DNA of 64,000 bases from Alligator mississippiensis. Taxonomy: Eukaryota; Chordata; Crocodylia; Alligatoridae. Both the position numbers and the translations under genes were made by a program. Positions 1 through 23,100 of the stretch are shown here, piece after piece (positions within the stretch are counted from its first letter, which is position 1; each line of letters opens with the position of its first letter). The stretch covers positions 37,271,756 to 37,335,755 of the forward strand of contig NC_081832.1 of NCBI RefSeq assembly GCF_030867095.1, read 5' to 3'. The notes beneath the pieces were generated by a model. That model saw nothing but the letters and a program-made list of their open reading frames with translations, was not told where the DNA came from and made no database searches.

Positions 1-270
1 CCCCAGGGTGCCCTGGTGAACCAGTTGTTCACCGAGCCCCTGATGTATGCCTCTGATATAGCAGTAAGCCACCATCAGGTCCCCTCTCAGCCTTCTTTTC
101 TTTAGGCTGAAGAGTCTGAGATCCTTCAGCCTCTCCTCGTATGGCTTGCCATGCAAGTCCCTGATCATAAGTCCCTCTCGAGCTTTAGCACGTCCTTGTT
201 GAAGTGCGGTGCCCAGAACTGGACACAATACTCCAGCTGCAGCCGCACCAATGTTGAGTAGAGAAGAGAA
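1..270 (-). mobile_element. CR1 LINE fragment, cut by left window edge
   Basis: The reverse strand reads as the terminal part of the CR1 ORF2 protein. The + strand shows the usual antisense CR1 phrases about rolling CCTCTCAGCCTTCTTTTC and AACTGGACACAATACTCCAG, shared with the CR1 copies at 7661, 9698 and 25616. The copy is 5'-truncated near base 270 and its 3' end lies outside the window. Confidence 0.85.
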
Positions 271-689
271 GAGTCAAACTTCAGAGAAGAGCCAGTAGAA
301 TGGCTACCTGTCAGGAAAGGCTGTCTTACAATAACAGACTTAAATTGGCTGTATTCCTTAACTCAGAATTGTCCAACTGTGACCTGTGTTGAGTTACCAG
401 CCATCCTGCAGGATCATGCCTGGTTGCCACTCCCCACATTGCTCCTGCTGCTTTAACAGCCAGGGTCTCTGGGGCAGGAGACCCGGTAAACCTGCAATCC
501 ACATGGCAGCCAGGGGGCTCATACTGCCCTCGTGATGAGGGGATTGTGCTGCTCATGTCCCAGACACCCTGCATGGCATGTGACCAATGATGTGTGTGGC
601 ATGTGACTTGTGCAGCATGCAGTCCCTGGCTGTTCAGAAGTTGGACAGCCCTGAATTAACTTTTATTACAGAGAAGATTAAAGATACCT

Positions 690-903
690 TGATCAATCTA
701 AGTAACTATAGAGGGAACAGTGGGTTTCTGATGGCAGAAACTTCCTTAATCTAGCAGAAAAAGATATAATAGGATTGGGTGGGTAGAAGGCAAACTTAGG
801 CCAGACTTAAACTAGACATGAGGTGTAAATGTTTAATACTGAGAATAATTAACCTTTGGAACAATTTACCAAGGGTGGTGGTTGATTCATCATGACTTGA
901 AAT
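690..903 (+). mobile_element. Old degenerate CR1/L3-like relic
   Basis: The + strand keeps the decayed order of the CR1 ORF2 end: a LDxR-like stretch near 815, then a WNNLP-like stretch near 855, then a D-S-S-x-L-E-I-like stretch up to 903. It has many stops. The hAT element at 912 is inserted at its 3' side. Confidence 0.5.
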
Positions 904-911
904 CTCTAAAT

Positions 912-1190
912 CAGTGATTATCAGCAAGGGTGGTGTTGCATTATGCAGTGTCTTGATATCCTTTCAAGGATGTTGCGGGGTGCTACGCAATGTTAGTTCT
1001 ACTAGGTGTGCAAACATGATTCACAAGATAAACCCAGAGATTTCAAATAGAAATCCATAGTTGTGATCTTTCTGAATTAATTGCAACAGCAAAACTGCTC
1101 TATTATTTTTCTGTAGTAAAATAAAGAGTAAGAATTCAGAGCTGGCATTTTACAAGGGGTGCCTTGAGTCTAAAAGGTTGAGAGTCACTG
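912..1190. mobile_element. Non-autonomous hAT element (CAGTGATTATCAG ends)
   Basis: The left end is CAGTGATTATCAG and the right end is GGTTGAGAGTCACTG, imperfect inverted ends of the hAT/Charlie type. The flanks ctctaaat (904-911) and ctctagtc (1191-1198) match at 5 of 8 positions, as expected for an old 8-bp target duplication. The related copy at 19543-19856 has the same ends. No transposase is present. Confidence 0.65.
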
Positions 1191-1318
1191 CTCTAGTCCA
1201 GTTTCCTATCACTGATTTCAGTGGGCTCTATGATATCATTTACTTTCATCAGCTGAAGCAGCGATGTGAATGGATTCATTTAGTTAAGATGGGATAGAAT
1301 GAGTGAGGAGAATGAGGT

Positions 1319-1320
1319 AT

Positions 1321-1364
<44 letters not shown>
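1319..1364. repeat. (TC)n-(TA)n microsatellite
   Basis: About 14 TC units run directly into about 9 TA units. The tract also forms the left border of the GC-rich array that follows. Confidence 0.9.
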
Positions 1365-2380
1365 AAACTTTGTCTGTCTGTCCGTAATGCTTTTTTACAC
1401 TCTGATTGACTGACTAAACCAACCAATCAGAGCGTTCCAAGAGCATTCAGCCAGGAGCGTAGCGGAGTACCGCTGTGATGGCAGGGACAGAATGGGGGGG
1501 GGAGGGGCAAGGCCAGCAGTGGTGGCCTTGCTCTCCCCCCCCTCCCCCCCCAGCCCTGCTCCTTGCAGGTGCTGGCAATGGAGCAGGGGGGTGAGCAGCG
1601 CTGGCCTTGCCCCACCCAATCTGGCGCAGAGGGCTGGATGCAGGGGGTGGGGGAGCGTGCATGGAGAGAGATCTAACCTCAGATCCAGCCTTGCCGCCAT
1701 GTCACGGGGTGGGGAACGGGGCCGGAGGAGAAGCAGGCCAGGGCCAGACATGGGGCTCTGTCCCCACCTGTCCCCCACCCCGTCCCCCCCATGACAGTGG
1801 GGACTGAGGGCCCAGAGCGAGTGGGCAAGGCCAGCAAAGCTGGTCTTGCCCCCCTGTTCTGGCACATGGGGCCAGACGCGGGGGGTGGGGGAGGGCGGGC
1901 ACGTGGGGCTGGAGGTGGATCCAGTCTCACCACTGCATCATGGGGGAGAACAGGGCTGGAGCAGAAGCAGGCCCCACTTGCCTCCCCCCCCCCCCCCCCC
2001 CCCCCATTCCCTCCATGACAGTGAGGACTGAGGGCCCAGAGCAGGAGGGCAAGGCCAGCTTTGCTGGCCTCGCCCCCCTATTCTGGCACATGGGGCTGGA
2101 CATGGTGGGTGGAGCAGGGCACAAGGGGCTGGAGGCGGATCCAGCCTTTCCGCAGCATCCAACAGATGCAAATGAAAAAAAACACAACAATGGCCCCAGC
2201 CCTGCTCCTTGGAGGCAGAGGGGGACAGCAGGGATGGAGCTGCCATGTCAGCAGGGACTGAGGGCCACCCACCTGGGAGTGGGGGCCCACAGGGCCAGAG
2301 GCAGAGCTGCGGCAGCATGCGCTCCGTCCCTGCCCCCCCCGCCCCTCTCCCCCGGTCATTCTTGATGGGCAATTGGCTAG
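1327..2380 (+). mobile_element. Possible non-autonomous Helitron carrying a GC-rich tandem array
   Basis: A TC-TATATATA-AAA start is followed by a stretch with CCAATCAGAG and GGAGCGTAGCGGAG, similar in style to the 5' part of vertebrate Helitrons as I remember them. The right border ...ATTGGCTAG is followed by T, which fits the CTRR|T rule. I see no convincing 3' hairpin, and the 5' flank is T rather than the expected A. The interior is a tandem array. It ends 40 bp before a copine exon. It could simply be a GC-rich minisatellite. Confidence 0.3.
1490..2160. repeat. GC-rich tandem array, about 225-240 bp period
   Basis: The unit landmark GGCAAGGCCAGC recurs at 1506, 1824 and 2048, and a diverged unit with GCTGGCCTTGCCCC starts near 1599. 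Shared landmarks include CATGACAGTGGGGACTGAGG and TTCTGGCACATGGGGC. Poly-C tracts interrupt the units, for example at about 1986-2006. Long ORFs here on both strands follow from base composition and do not look like genes. Confidence 0.7.
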
Positions 2381-2420
2381 TAAACTTATAAACTTCTCAT
2401 TGTTCTCCTTTCTTTTTCAG

Positions 2421-16200
<13,780 letters not shown>

Positions 16201-16501
16201 ATTAGAGCATGCTTATTGTGTATTTCCCCCAAAACTGGGAGAGCATCTCTGCATATATTTTTTCTCTATCACTTCTGATCTGTGTCTGTTTTATATCCTT
16301 GGCTTTCTGTGTATGTTAGGAGTGAGAAATATAAATATGAAAAAAATGTAACTGCTGGCAGGTTTTTGGCAGAAGAATGAGTTAATGAAAGTAAGCTATT
16401 CAATAGAAATAGCAAAACTGACCTCCATATTGCAAGAATAACACATAAACAGCTTAGTTTCATTGCTTGGTGTAAGCTTGATTTCAAAACTCCCATGACA
16501 A

Positions 16502-16715
16502 CAGTAGCAACCTTTTCAGGCTGCGGGCTGGAATGACCCAACTTGGGTAGAAGTGGGGAGGTGTGTGCTAGGACCCTGCTGCCACTTCTTCCTACTACAG
16601 CAAGGGGAAGCGCCCCCAAGCCTGCTGAATGCCACCAAAGCTCTATGTTTGCAGACTGGATCCAGTGGCTTTGCAGGTTAGATCTGGCTCAAGGACCATA
16701 GGTTGCCAATCTTTG
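16502..16715. mobile_element. Probable hAT fragment downstream of CPNE1
   Basis: The left end CAGTAGCAACC and right end GGTTGCCAATCTTTG are approximate inverted ends. Interior phrases such as CTGGATCCAGTGGC fit the small hAT elements nearby. The flanking octamers do not match, so the limits are uncertain. Confidence 0.45.
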
Positions 16716-16860
16716 CCATACGGTGTGTCAGTCTGCCAAAAGCTGCCATCCAGGTAACATTTTTTTTCTATGATGAGTATAAGGAACACAAGTTTCCATG
16801 GAACATAGCAACATCATATTTGCCAATATGCAACACTTACTGCACTTCATTGTGCTACAC

Positions 16861-17067
16861 CAGGGGTTGTCAGCCTTTCAGAATCAGTGGGCCAGAATAA
16901 TGGCAGCTTGGTCCAAAGCGGGTCGGTGCTTTGGAACCATCTGCTGCAGCAGCACATGTGAACCCTGCCTCACTGCAGAGTTGCTGATGATATCCAGGCT
17001 GTGTAGACTGGGTAAAATTGCTCACCAGGCTGAATCCAACTTGCAGGTTGTAGGTTGCCAATCCCTG
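16861..17067. mobile_element. Non-autonomous hAT element (207 bp)
   Basis: Left end CAGGGGTTGTCAGCC; right end GGTTGCCAATCCCTG. Flanks tgctacac (16853-16860) and ttctagac (17068-17075) match at 6 of 8 positions. No coding capacity. Confidence 0.75.
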
Positions 17068-17075
17068 TTCTAGAC

Positions 17076-17909
17076 AGTTTCTTTTCTGTCAGATTAAGGG
17101 AGACCCTTTTATATCAATTTGCATCAAAGTTGCTTGTTGCCTGGATTATGAGGGAAAAACTAACAATTTTTATTTCAACTTTATAAAGTATTACCAGTAT
17201 AGCTTGGGTTTTTTTTAAAAAGAGATTATATTTTAGTTACCAGATTTTGCAAGAATAACCTCTATTATATTTTCTTTTTTTACAATAATTACTTCTATGT
17301 GCCTTTTTTGCATGGAGCTTTTGTTATGAACTAAAAATCACACTTTATTCCATGGTTCGTAGCCACTTTTGAGCAATAGGAGCTGAAAGAATAAATATAT
17401 CTCTCCTCAATTCAGCAGTTACAAACATTAAAAATGCTAAATGTGCCTGAACTATTTCCTACTGTCATTTTTTCAGTTCAGGATTACCTCATAGGGAGCA
17501 GACAGGATCCAGACTATTAAGAGGTGGTTCTACTATGAAGTAGTTGGCAAAACTACATCATTAAACACATGATAATCCTACAGTGCTGTGTAGCCTAGGC
17601 AGAGGTTTATTGAAGGATGCACAGAAATAGGGGAATATATTGGGTTTGGTTTAAACTTGATACCATAACTGAGCATAACCTCTTAAATATTGTAAATTGC
17701 ATATTTTGGGGGAATTGATTTGCTGCACATAGCATATCGTGTGATGCTCCTGCCATAATAGTTATTATGGAGCATTGATAATAAAATGAGTTTATTATAA
17801 AACATAAAGTGTGCCAGAATAGTATGAATGGCTATTTAAAAAAATGCAAATAGGATTTACAAAAGCCAGTCACAACAAGAACCAGCACTGAGGAAATTTT
17901 CCCACAGGA
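17076..17909. other. AT-rich intergenic DNA
   Basis: Between two hAT elements. It holds the candidate polyadenylation hexamer at 17390. No other gene or repeat is recognised. Confidence 0.4.
17390..17395 (+). terminator. CPNE1: Candidate CPNE1 polyadenylation signal
   Basis: AATAAA lies about 1.19 kb after the CPNE1 stop, past two small hAT elements. I see no strong GT-rich downstream element, and other A-rich hexamers occur nearby, so this is only one candidate. Confidence 0.2.
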
Positions 17910-19048
17910 CAGGGGCAGGCAAAATACGGCCCACAATCTGAATCCAGCCCACCAGGCCATTTTATCCGGCCTGAGGGTCTCCTAAAAAAATTAGTAAATT
18001 AAGATTTATTTGCTCCTGCCTGCCTGTCAAAGACGACGGGAGCTAGGGGCAGTAGGACCAAGGAGGAGCCAGCAGGACCAAGCAGCCCACCCCTGCCCCA
18101 CCCCACCCTACCCTACCCACTGCCTTCCTGCCCCTGCACTGCTCCAGCACCACATGGCTCCCAGCTGCATCAGCAAATCAGGGAGTACAAGGTGCGCTGG
18201 GGGGGGTGGGGGGGGCATTGTAGGGAGGGGCAACGTGTGTGTGTGTGTGTGTGTGTGGGGAGGGGCAGTGTGTGCATGTATGTAGGGAAGGGCAATGTGT
18301 ATGTGTGTATGTATAGGAAGGGGCAGAGTGTGTGTGTAGGGAGGGGCAGTTTGTGTGTGTAGGGAGGGGCAGCGTGTGTGAGTGTGTGTATGTTCATAGG
18401 GTAAGTCCCACATGCACACCCCACCATACACTTGCACCCACGCCCCCCCCACACCGCTATACACGCAGACACCTGTACCCCCTCACACACCCCAGCTACC
18501 TTCCCCTCACACATAGCCCCCCACAAACTTCATATGCACCTACACCCCACGTATCCACACGCACGCCCACATGCTCCCTCACTCCACACCAACTGACACA
18601 GGCACACCCCACATACCCACACAACCACAGCCCCTCACAAACCTATATCTACCCCCCATGCGGCCCATCCCACTACAATATACAAGAGTAAGACTTCATT
18701 TTAAGCTATTATGCAATCACTTCTATGCACACTACACAAATGCATGTAAACCAGGACAAAAATATTTTTTGAAATTAATTAATGAATGTAGATGTTCGCT
18801 TTTTAGAATATAATTTGGTATTTTTCTGGTTCCAAGATGGCAAAACCCTTTGCTGAAAGGAGTAATTCCAGGAGCAAAGGGAGGGACTTCTGGTGGCAAA
18901 AGTTAGAGGTTAGGGGGTGGGACTTCCAGCCACAAGATGGTGTCCAGGGGGTGGGGCACCTGTTAGGGGGCAGGGCTACCCTTTGGTTCTCAACAGCTTG
19001 CCAAAGCTCGGTGAGCGGCCCTCCACCTGAAAGAATTTCCAGCCCCTG
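17910..19048. mobile_element. Non-autonomous hAT element, 1.1 kb, with expanded simple repeats
   Basis: Left end CAGGGGCAGGCAAAATACGG; right end AATTTCCAGCCCCTG. Flanks ccacagga (17902-17909) and tcttagga (19041 onward, 19049-19056) match at 5 of 8. The core holds (TG)n from 18231, GGGAGGGGCAGTGTGTG-type repeats to about 18395, and then CA-rich text to about 18640. The elements at 28946 and 34144 share these ends. Confidence 0.65.
18231..18640. repeat. TG-rich then CA-rich simple repeat block
   Basis: A G+TG-rich half with recurring GGGAGGGGCAGTGTGTGTG units is followed by a C+CA-rich half, so the block is roughly self-complementary and could fold. Long ORFs here on both strands come from the repeats. 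Confidence 0.75.
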
Positions 19049-19250
19049 TCTTAGGATGTGGACAGACATATAGCATTTGAAGTCCTTCAAATGTCTTTGA
19101 AGTATTAAAATAAGCAGGCCAAACAGACATGCACCTTCTGAAGGGCTCAAAAATGGCTGAAGCACTCCAAAATTAATCCTGAAGGAAAGAGATACTATTT
19201 AGAAGCACTTCTAAATGAGGTGTTTCAGGTTACATATGGATGCTTTAGAG

Positions 19251-19534
19251 CAGGGGTAGTCAACTGGGGGTACATGTACCCCTGCCTCCCAAGGCCAGGC
19301 TGGGGTGGGGTGATGGCAGTGGCGCCCCTCTGCGGGCCGCACAGGTGCTACCCAGCTGGCCAGATGCAGGGAGGTAGGGGGAGGGAAGCTTGCACACAGC
19401 AGCCACTGCCACCACCTTGCCCTGCTGCTGCTCCACGTGCCATCCACGTCCTGCTGAGTGCATGTCCCTCCTTTCCTCCGACTCTGCATTTGGCCACTGG
19501 GAGTTCTTTTATTTAAAAAGGTTGAGAACCCCTG
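19251..19534. mobile_element. Non-autonomous hAT element, same family as 5938
   Basis: Left end CAGGGGTAGTCAACTGG; right end AAAGGTTGAGAACCCCTG. Flanks ctttagag (19243-19250) and ctctagag (19535-19542) match at 7 of 8, a clear target duplication of the CTAGA type. GC-rich core. It directly abuts the next hAT element. Confidence 0.88.
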
Positions 19535-19542
19535 CTCTAGAG

Positions 19543-19856
19543 CAGAGCTTCTCAGCCTCATTAGATTCAAGGTATCCCTCAATAGACTCATGGCAGCACT
19601 TGGAAAAAAAATGTTTTAATTCAATTTTTGACTGCAGAAAAATAATAGAACAATTCTTCTGTTGCAGAGAACTCCAAAGACCACAGCAGGTCAAAATGTT
19701 TTTAATGCTACAGATTTCCACTTGAAATTTCTGGGTTAATCTTGTAAATCATGTTTGCACACCTAACAGCGATAATGGTGTGTGGCACCCTGCAGCACAC
19801 TTGAAAGGATCTTAAGATACCCCAGGATGCTACAACAACCTGGTTGAGAATCACTG
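19543..19856. mobile_element. Non-autonomous hAT element abutting the previous one
   Basis: Left end CAGAGCTTCTCAGCC; right end GGTTGAGAATCACTG, the same family as 912-1190. Interior phrases GTGTGGCACCCTGC and CTTGAAAGGATCTTAAGATA match that copy in type. The left flank is the right duplication of the element at 19251, so that element landed exactly at its edge. Confidence 0.7.
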
Positions 19857-20094
19857 CTTTCTGGAATATGATAGGGGATCCCTGGGTGTTTCAAATGCTG
19901 TCTGTCTCCAGCCTCAGAAGGCTTTATCTGCTTTTCTCTGATTGTTATGAAGAGTCATCTTCCACAGGTGAAAAAAGTATTTACCCAGCCATAGTAAATG
20001 TTATTTTGCTATCTATTGGTTCACAATTCTCAAACAGTGTAATAGTATGCAATTCCTATCTCTGAGGACAAAAAAGGTTTTTCATGAGTCAGTG

Positions 20095-20165
20095 GGTGTA
20101 TCTACACATTTATTAATGCACTGTAGTTATACTACACATTAAGTTTAGTGCTGGTATCCCCAGTC
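20095..20165. repeat. Possible partial MITE end
   Basis: GGGTGTATCTACACATTTA then ATGCACTGTAGTTATAC resembles one end of the MITE family at 57176 and 24985. No second end is seen. Confidence 0.3.
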
Positions 20166-20764
20166 ATTGGCTATCCCTCAATATGAGGATGATGTTTGCT
20201 GGTGGTGGGGATTACTGGTGAGTTTTAAGGAGGCTCTGGAGTTGAATCTGTGCTCTGCAAGTTTTTCCACAGATACAAAAAGTGTTGCTTTGTGGAGGAC
20301 ACAACTGTTGGCCAGGATGTTGTACATTTTCCTTCTTCCTCTGCAATGGCATACTGTGGGTCTCCAGCACCCAGGGTCCAATGCTTCCATTTGTGGCCTC
20401 CCCTCGTCCATGGCTGATCGCCGAGCCCAGAAGTCTGGCAGTGAAACCAAAAGTGCTGCCAGGAGACCAAGTACCCCTGGAGGGCCTAGCCAGCACCCCC
20501 CTCCAGGCCGGTCCCTGGGGGCATGGCCTCATATCCCCCAGCCCCCTGTTGGTATGCCATTGCTCCTCTGCCATTTCTTGGCTTCCTGAGCAAGATGGTT
20601 CTCTTTGAAGTGGACTGTAGCTTGATGTATGGTGCATTGCCATTGAGACCTGTTCCCAGCCAACACTTCGCAGTTTGTAGGGTTGATGCCACCTTTCTTA
20701 AAGTATGCTTTCAGGGTGTCCTTGTAGTGCTCTGTACACAGTGGCCAGCCCAGCAGAGTTGATG

Positions 20765-21000
20765 TAAAGTGCTCCATCTGGGGAGGAAAAATCTGCAACA
20801 AATTTACAGGTTTGGTGGTGCTAGCTAGAACCAAGTCCAAATGGAACCTGGGGATCATAATTGACCATAAAATGAATATGAGCCACCAGTGTGATACCAG
20901 TTAGCAGAGCAAACAATACGCTGGCATGCATCAACCGATGCATCTCAAGCAAAACTAAGAAAGTTATTCTCCCACACTACTCTATGGCTATTCACCAGAG
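20765..21000 (+). mobile_element. CR1 internal fragment inside the zinc-finger LINE
   Basis: The + strand shows AAGTGCTCCATCTGGGGAGG (CR1 KVLHLGR motif), then NLGIIIDHKMNMSHQCD-like text near 20838-20890 and a Q-x-M-H-L region. It lies where the RT of the surrounding LINE should be. Confidence 0.65.
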
Positions 21001-21170
21001 CACCCCAAGGGATGACAAGATTGAACAGCCACAAACTCCTCCATGATCCTGTGATCGTAAGGGGGTTGGGCCATTGGAACATGGCCCATGGATGGCTTTT
21101 ATTGCTTAAAAGAGTTTCTCATGTCATGTTGGGCAGCAAAACTCTAGATCTCCATGGCCTTTGCTTGCCA

Positions 21171-21599
21171 TCAATGGTTCTTGATGTCCCATAGCCTCCT
21201 TTGAACTACAGCTATCAGCTGTTGGTAAGCCTTTTGTTTTTGCTGGTTGGAGGGTTCATTTTGCCAACTGTAGAACACAGCTCTCTTCTGATGGATAAGT
21301 GCTAGGATTTCCTCATTGTTCTCATCAAACCAATCTTGGTGACAGTAAGTGGAGTATCCAGTTAACTCGGCACATGCCTTGTAAATAATGTTCTTAAGCT
21401 CCTCCCAATGTGTCTGGGTGTCCTTGATGTCATCAGGTAGGTCAGAGAGTCTCTTGGTAAGGTGGTACTGAAGAGCCTTGCATCTAGCTTGATCTTGGAG
21501 TGCCTTAATATTAAATCTCTTCCACATTCCTTTTGGTTGTTTATGGTGTTGTAGTGCAAGCTGCTTATCCACGATTGATTTGACTAAACAGTGGTCCAT
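21171..21599 (-). pseudogene. LINE linker region, longest open frame of the zinc-finger LINE
   Basis: A 142-codon open frame begins DHCLVKSIVDKQLAL, the end of the endonuclease domain, and runs through KRFNIKALQD and ACAELTGYSTYCHQDWFDEN toward the RT. Text beyond its stop (to about 21010) still resembles the family (AAQHDMRNSFKQ). The reverse transcriptase catalytic part is missing, so no working protein is made. Confidence 0.7.
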
Positions 21600-21673
21600 T
21601 AGTAGTCATCTGCACATCTCAGGACTCATGTGATATGGACATCACTGCGATAACAGGCTCTGACAATAGTATA

Positions 21674-22471
21674 CAGGCAGTCCTCGACTTCCGACATTTT
21701 GAGTTCCAACTAATGGCACTTATGACCTTTATAAATGGACACCCTGTTTTAAGGTTCCAATGCAGGTTTCAACTTTATGATGCTCGATACAGCTGCATCC
21801 AGCTGGTAAGTCTGTTGTGGTGGAAGGGGAGGGGGCAAATCAACGCCCCAGCAGCGAAGGAGGGATTGGGGCTGGGGCAAGTGCTGCCCAGCCAGGGCAG
21901 GGGGGCAGAGGACGAAGGCACGGCTCATCTGAGGGGCGCGGAGATGGGGGGGTGGCTCCCACTGCTGCGTGCTGCTGGTCCGGCAGGGCACTGGGGGGTG
22001 ATGTGCCCCCCCGATTTGCGTGGGGGGCGGGGCTGGGGCTTCACTGTGCTGTGCTCCAAGCAGGCACAGCAGTGCTGGGAGTGGGGGGTATGCCCTGCCA
22101 CTGCTCGCCCAGCCGGAGTGCAGCATGGTGCAGCCCTGGCCCTGCCCACCATGCAGATCTAGGGGCATCCCCCCTCCCATGCCCTCCTGGACCAGCAGTG
22201 CACAGCAGTGGGAACTGCCCCCCCCATCCCCGTGCCCCCCGGACAAGCCGTGCCTTCATCCTCTGCCCCAGCTGGGCACTTCTTGCCCCAGTCCTAATCC
22301 CTCCTTCACTCCTAGGCTGTTGATTTGCCCCTTCCACCACAACAGACTTACCAGCTGGACACAGCTGTATCGAGCATCGTAAACGAACCAATCCCCCATT
22401 TGTAAAAATTGGTTCTGAGTTACGACGCGGTTTTCAGGAGCCAATTCTGTTGTAAGTATGAGGACTGCCTG
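21674..22471. mobile_element. TA-flanked palindromic MITE (Tc1/mariner-like)
   Basis: Left end CAGGCAGTCCTCGACTT and right end GTATGAGGACTGCCTG, each flanked by TA (21672-21673 and 22472-22473). Inner arms are also inverted: ATGCTCGATACAGCTG at about 21779 against CAGCTGTATCGAGCAT at about 22362, and CCAGCTGGTAAGTCTGTTGT against its complement. The whole can fold back. The core is GC-rich. It interrupts the LINE frame just after WHLLDY. The TA target suggests a Tigger/pogo-like relative. Confidence 0.82.
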
Positions 22472-23100
22472 TAGTCAAGAAGATGCCAGTGATTGGAGCA
22501 TGGATGTTTCCAAGTGGTTTTATATTTGTCACTCTGTCTGAAGATGGTGTTCATGATGAGCAAGTCATGCTCTGCACATTTTCTGAGGAGGAGGATACCA
22601 CTGGAACTGACTTTCTCCACCCCCTCTTTCCCAACGGTGCCACTCCAGAGTTCAGAGTGTCGCCCAACTCTTGCACTGAAGTCACCTATGAGGGATGAGT
22701 TTGTCTTCCTTGGCAGTAGCAGTCAGGACTGTGTCAAGAGCACAGTAGAACTGTTCCTTGTTGACTTCTTCATTGTCAAGTACGGGGGGTATATGCACTG
22801 ATGACCCCTGGTCATGCACTGATGCATGCTGATTGTTACTGAGCTTGTGGTGGAGAGTCATAAGGTATTAATGCCCAGAGGGAGTTCTGAAAGCTGACTG
22901 ACAATATTGTTCTTGATGGCAAAGCCAACCCTGTGAATATGCCTCTCTTCAGGTGACTTTTCTTTCCAAAAAAGGTGTAGCCACCTTCTTCTTTCAGCTG
23001 GCCTTCATCTGTCCAAGTCTCACGTGGGGTAGTGTTACCTCTCAGCTCTGTGTTCTTGGGGAACCCTGGCACAGGACGCAGCCTGTTTGACTCGCAAAGA

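Larger units (their letters stand above)
20160..23100 (-). mobile_element. APE-type LINE with C-terminal zinc finger, broken
   Basis: The reverse strand carries, in order: an endonuclease start (RETWTDEGQLKEEGGYTFF near 23000), an endonuclease middle (CAEHDLLIMNTIFRQSDKYK and WHLLDY near 22500-22600), the linker before RT (21171-21599), then, after loss of most of the RT, a C-terminal part (YKDTLKAYFKKGGINP near 20710) and a zinc-finger-like CGKTCRAQIQLQSLLKTH near 20235. It is not CR1. A TA-flanked MITE (21674-22471) and a CR1 piece (20765-21000) are inserted. Clade unresolved. Confidence 0.75.

Noticed and set aside
1395..2391. ORFs up to 156 codons in the GC-rich array
   Set aside because: The frames follow the tandem repeat and change with poly-C length; no recognisable protein.
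18010..18691. ORFs rich in H, T, P or V, C
   Set aside because: Direct translation of TG/CA simple repeats.
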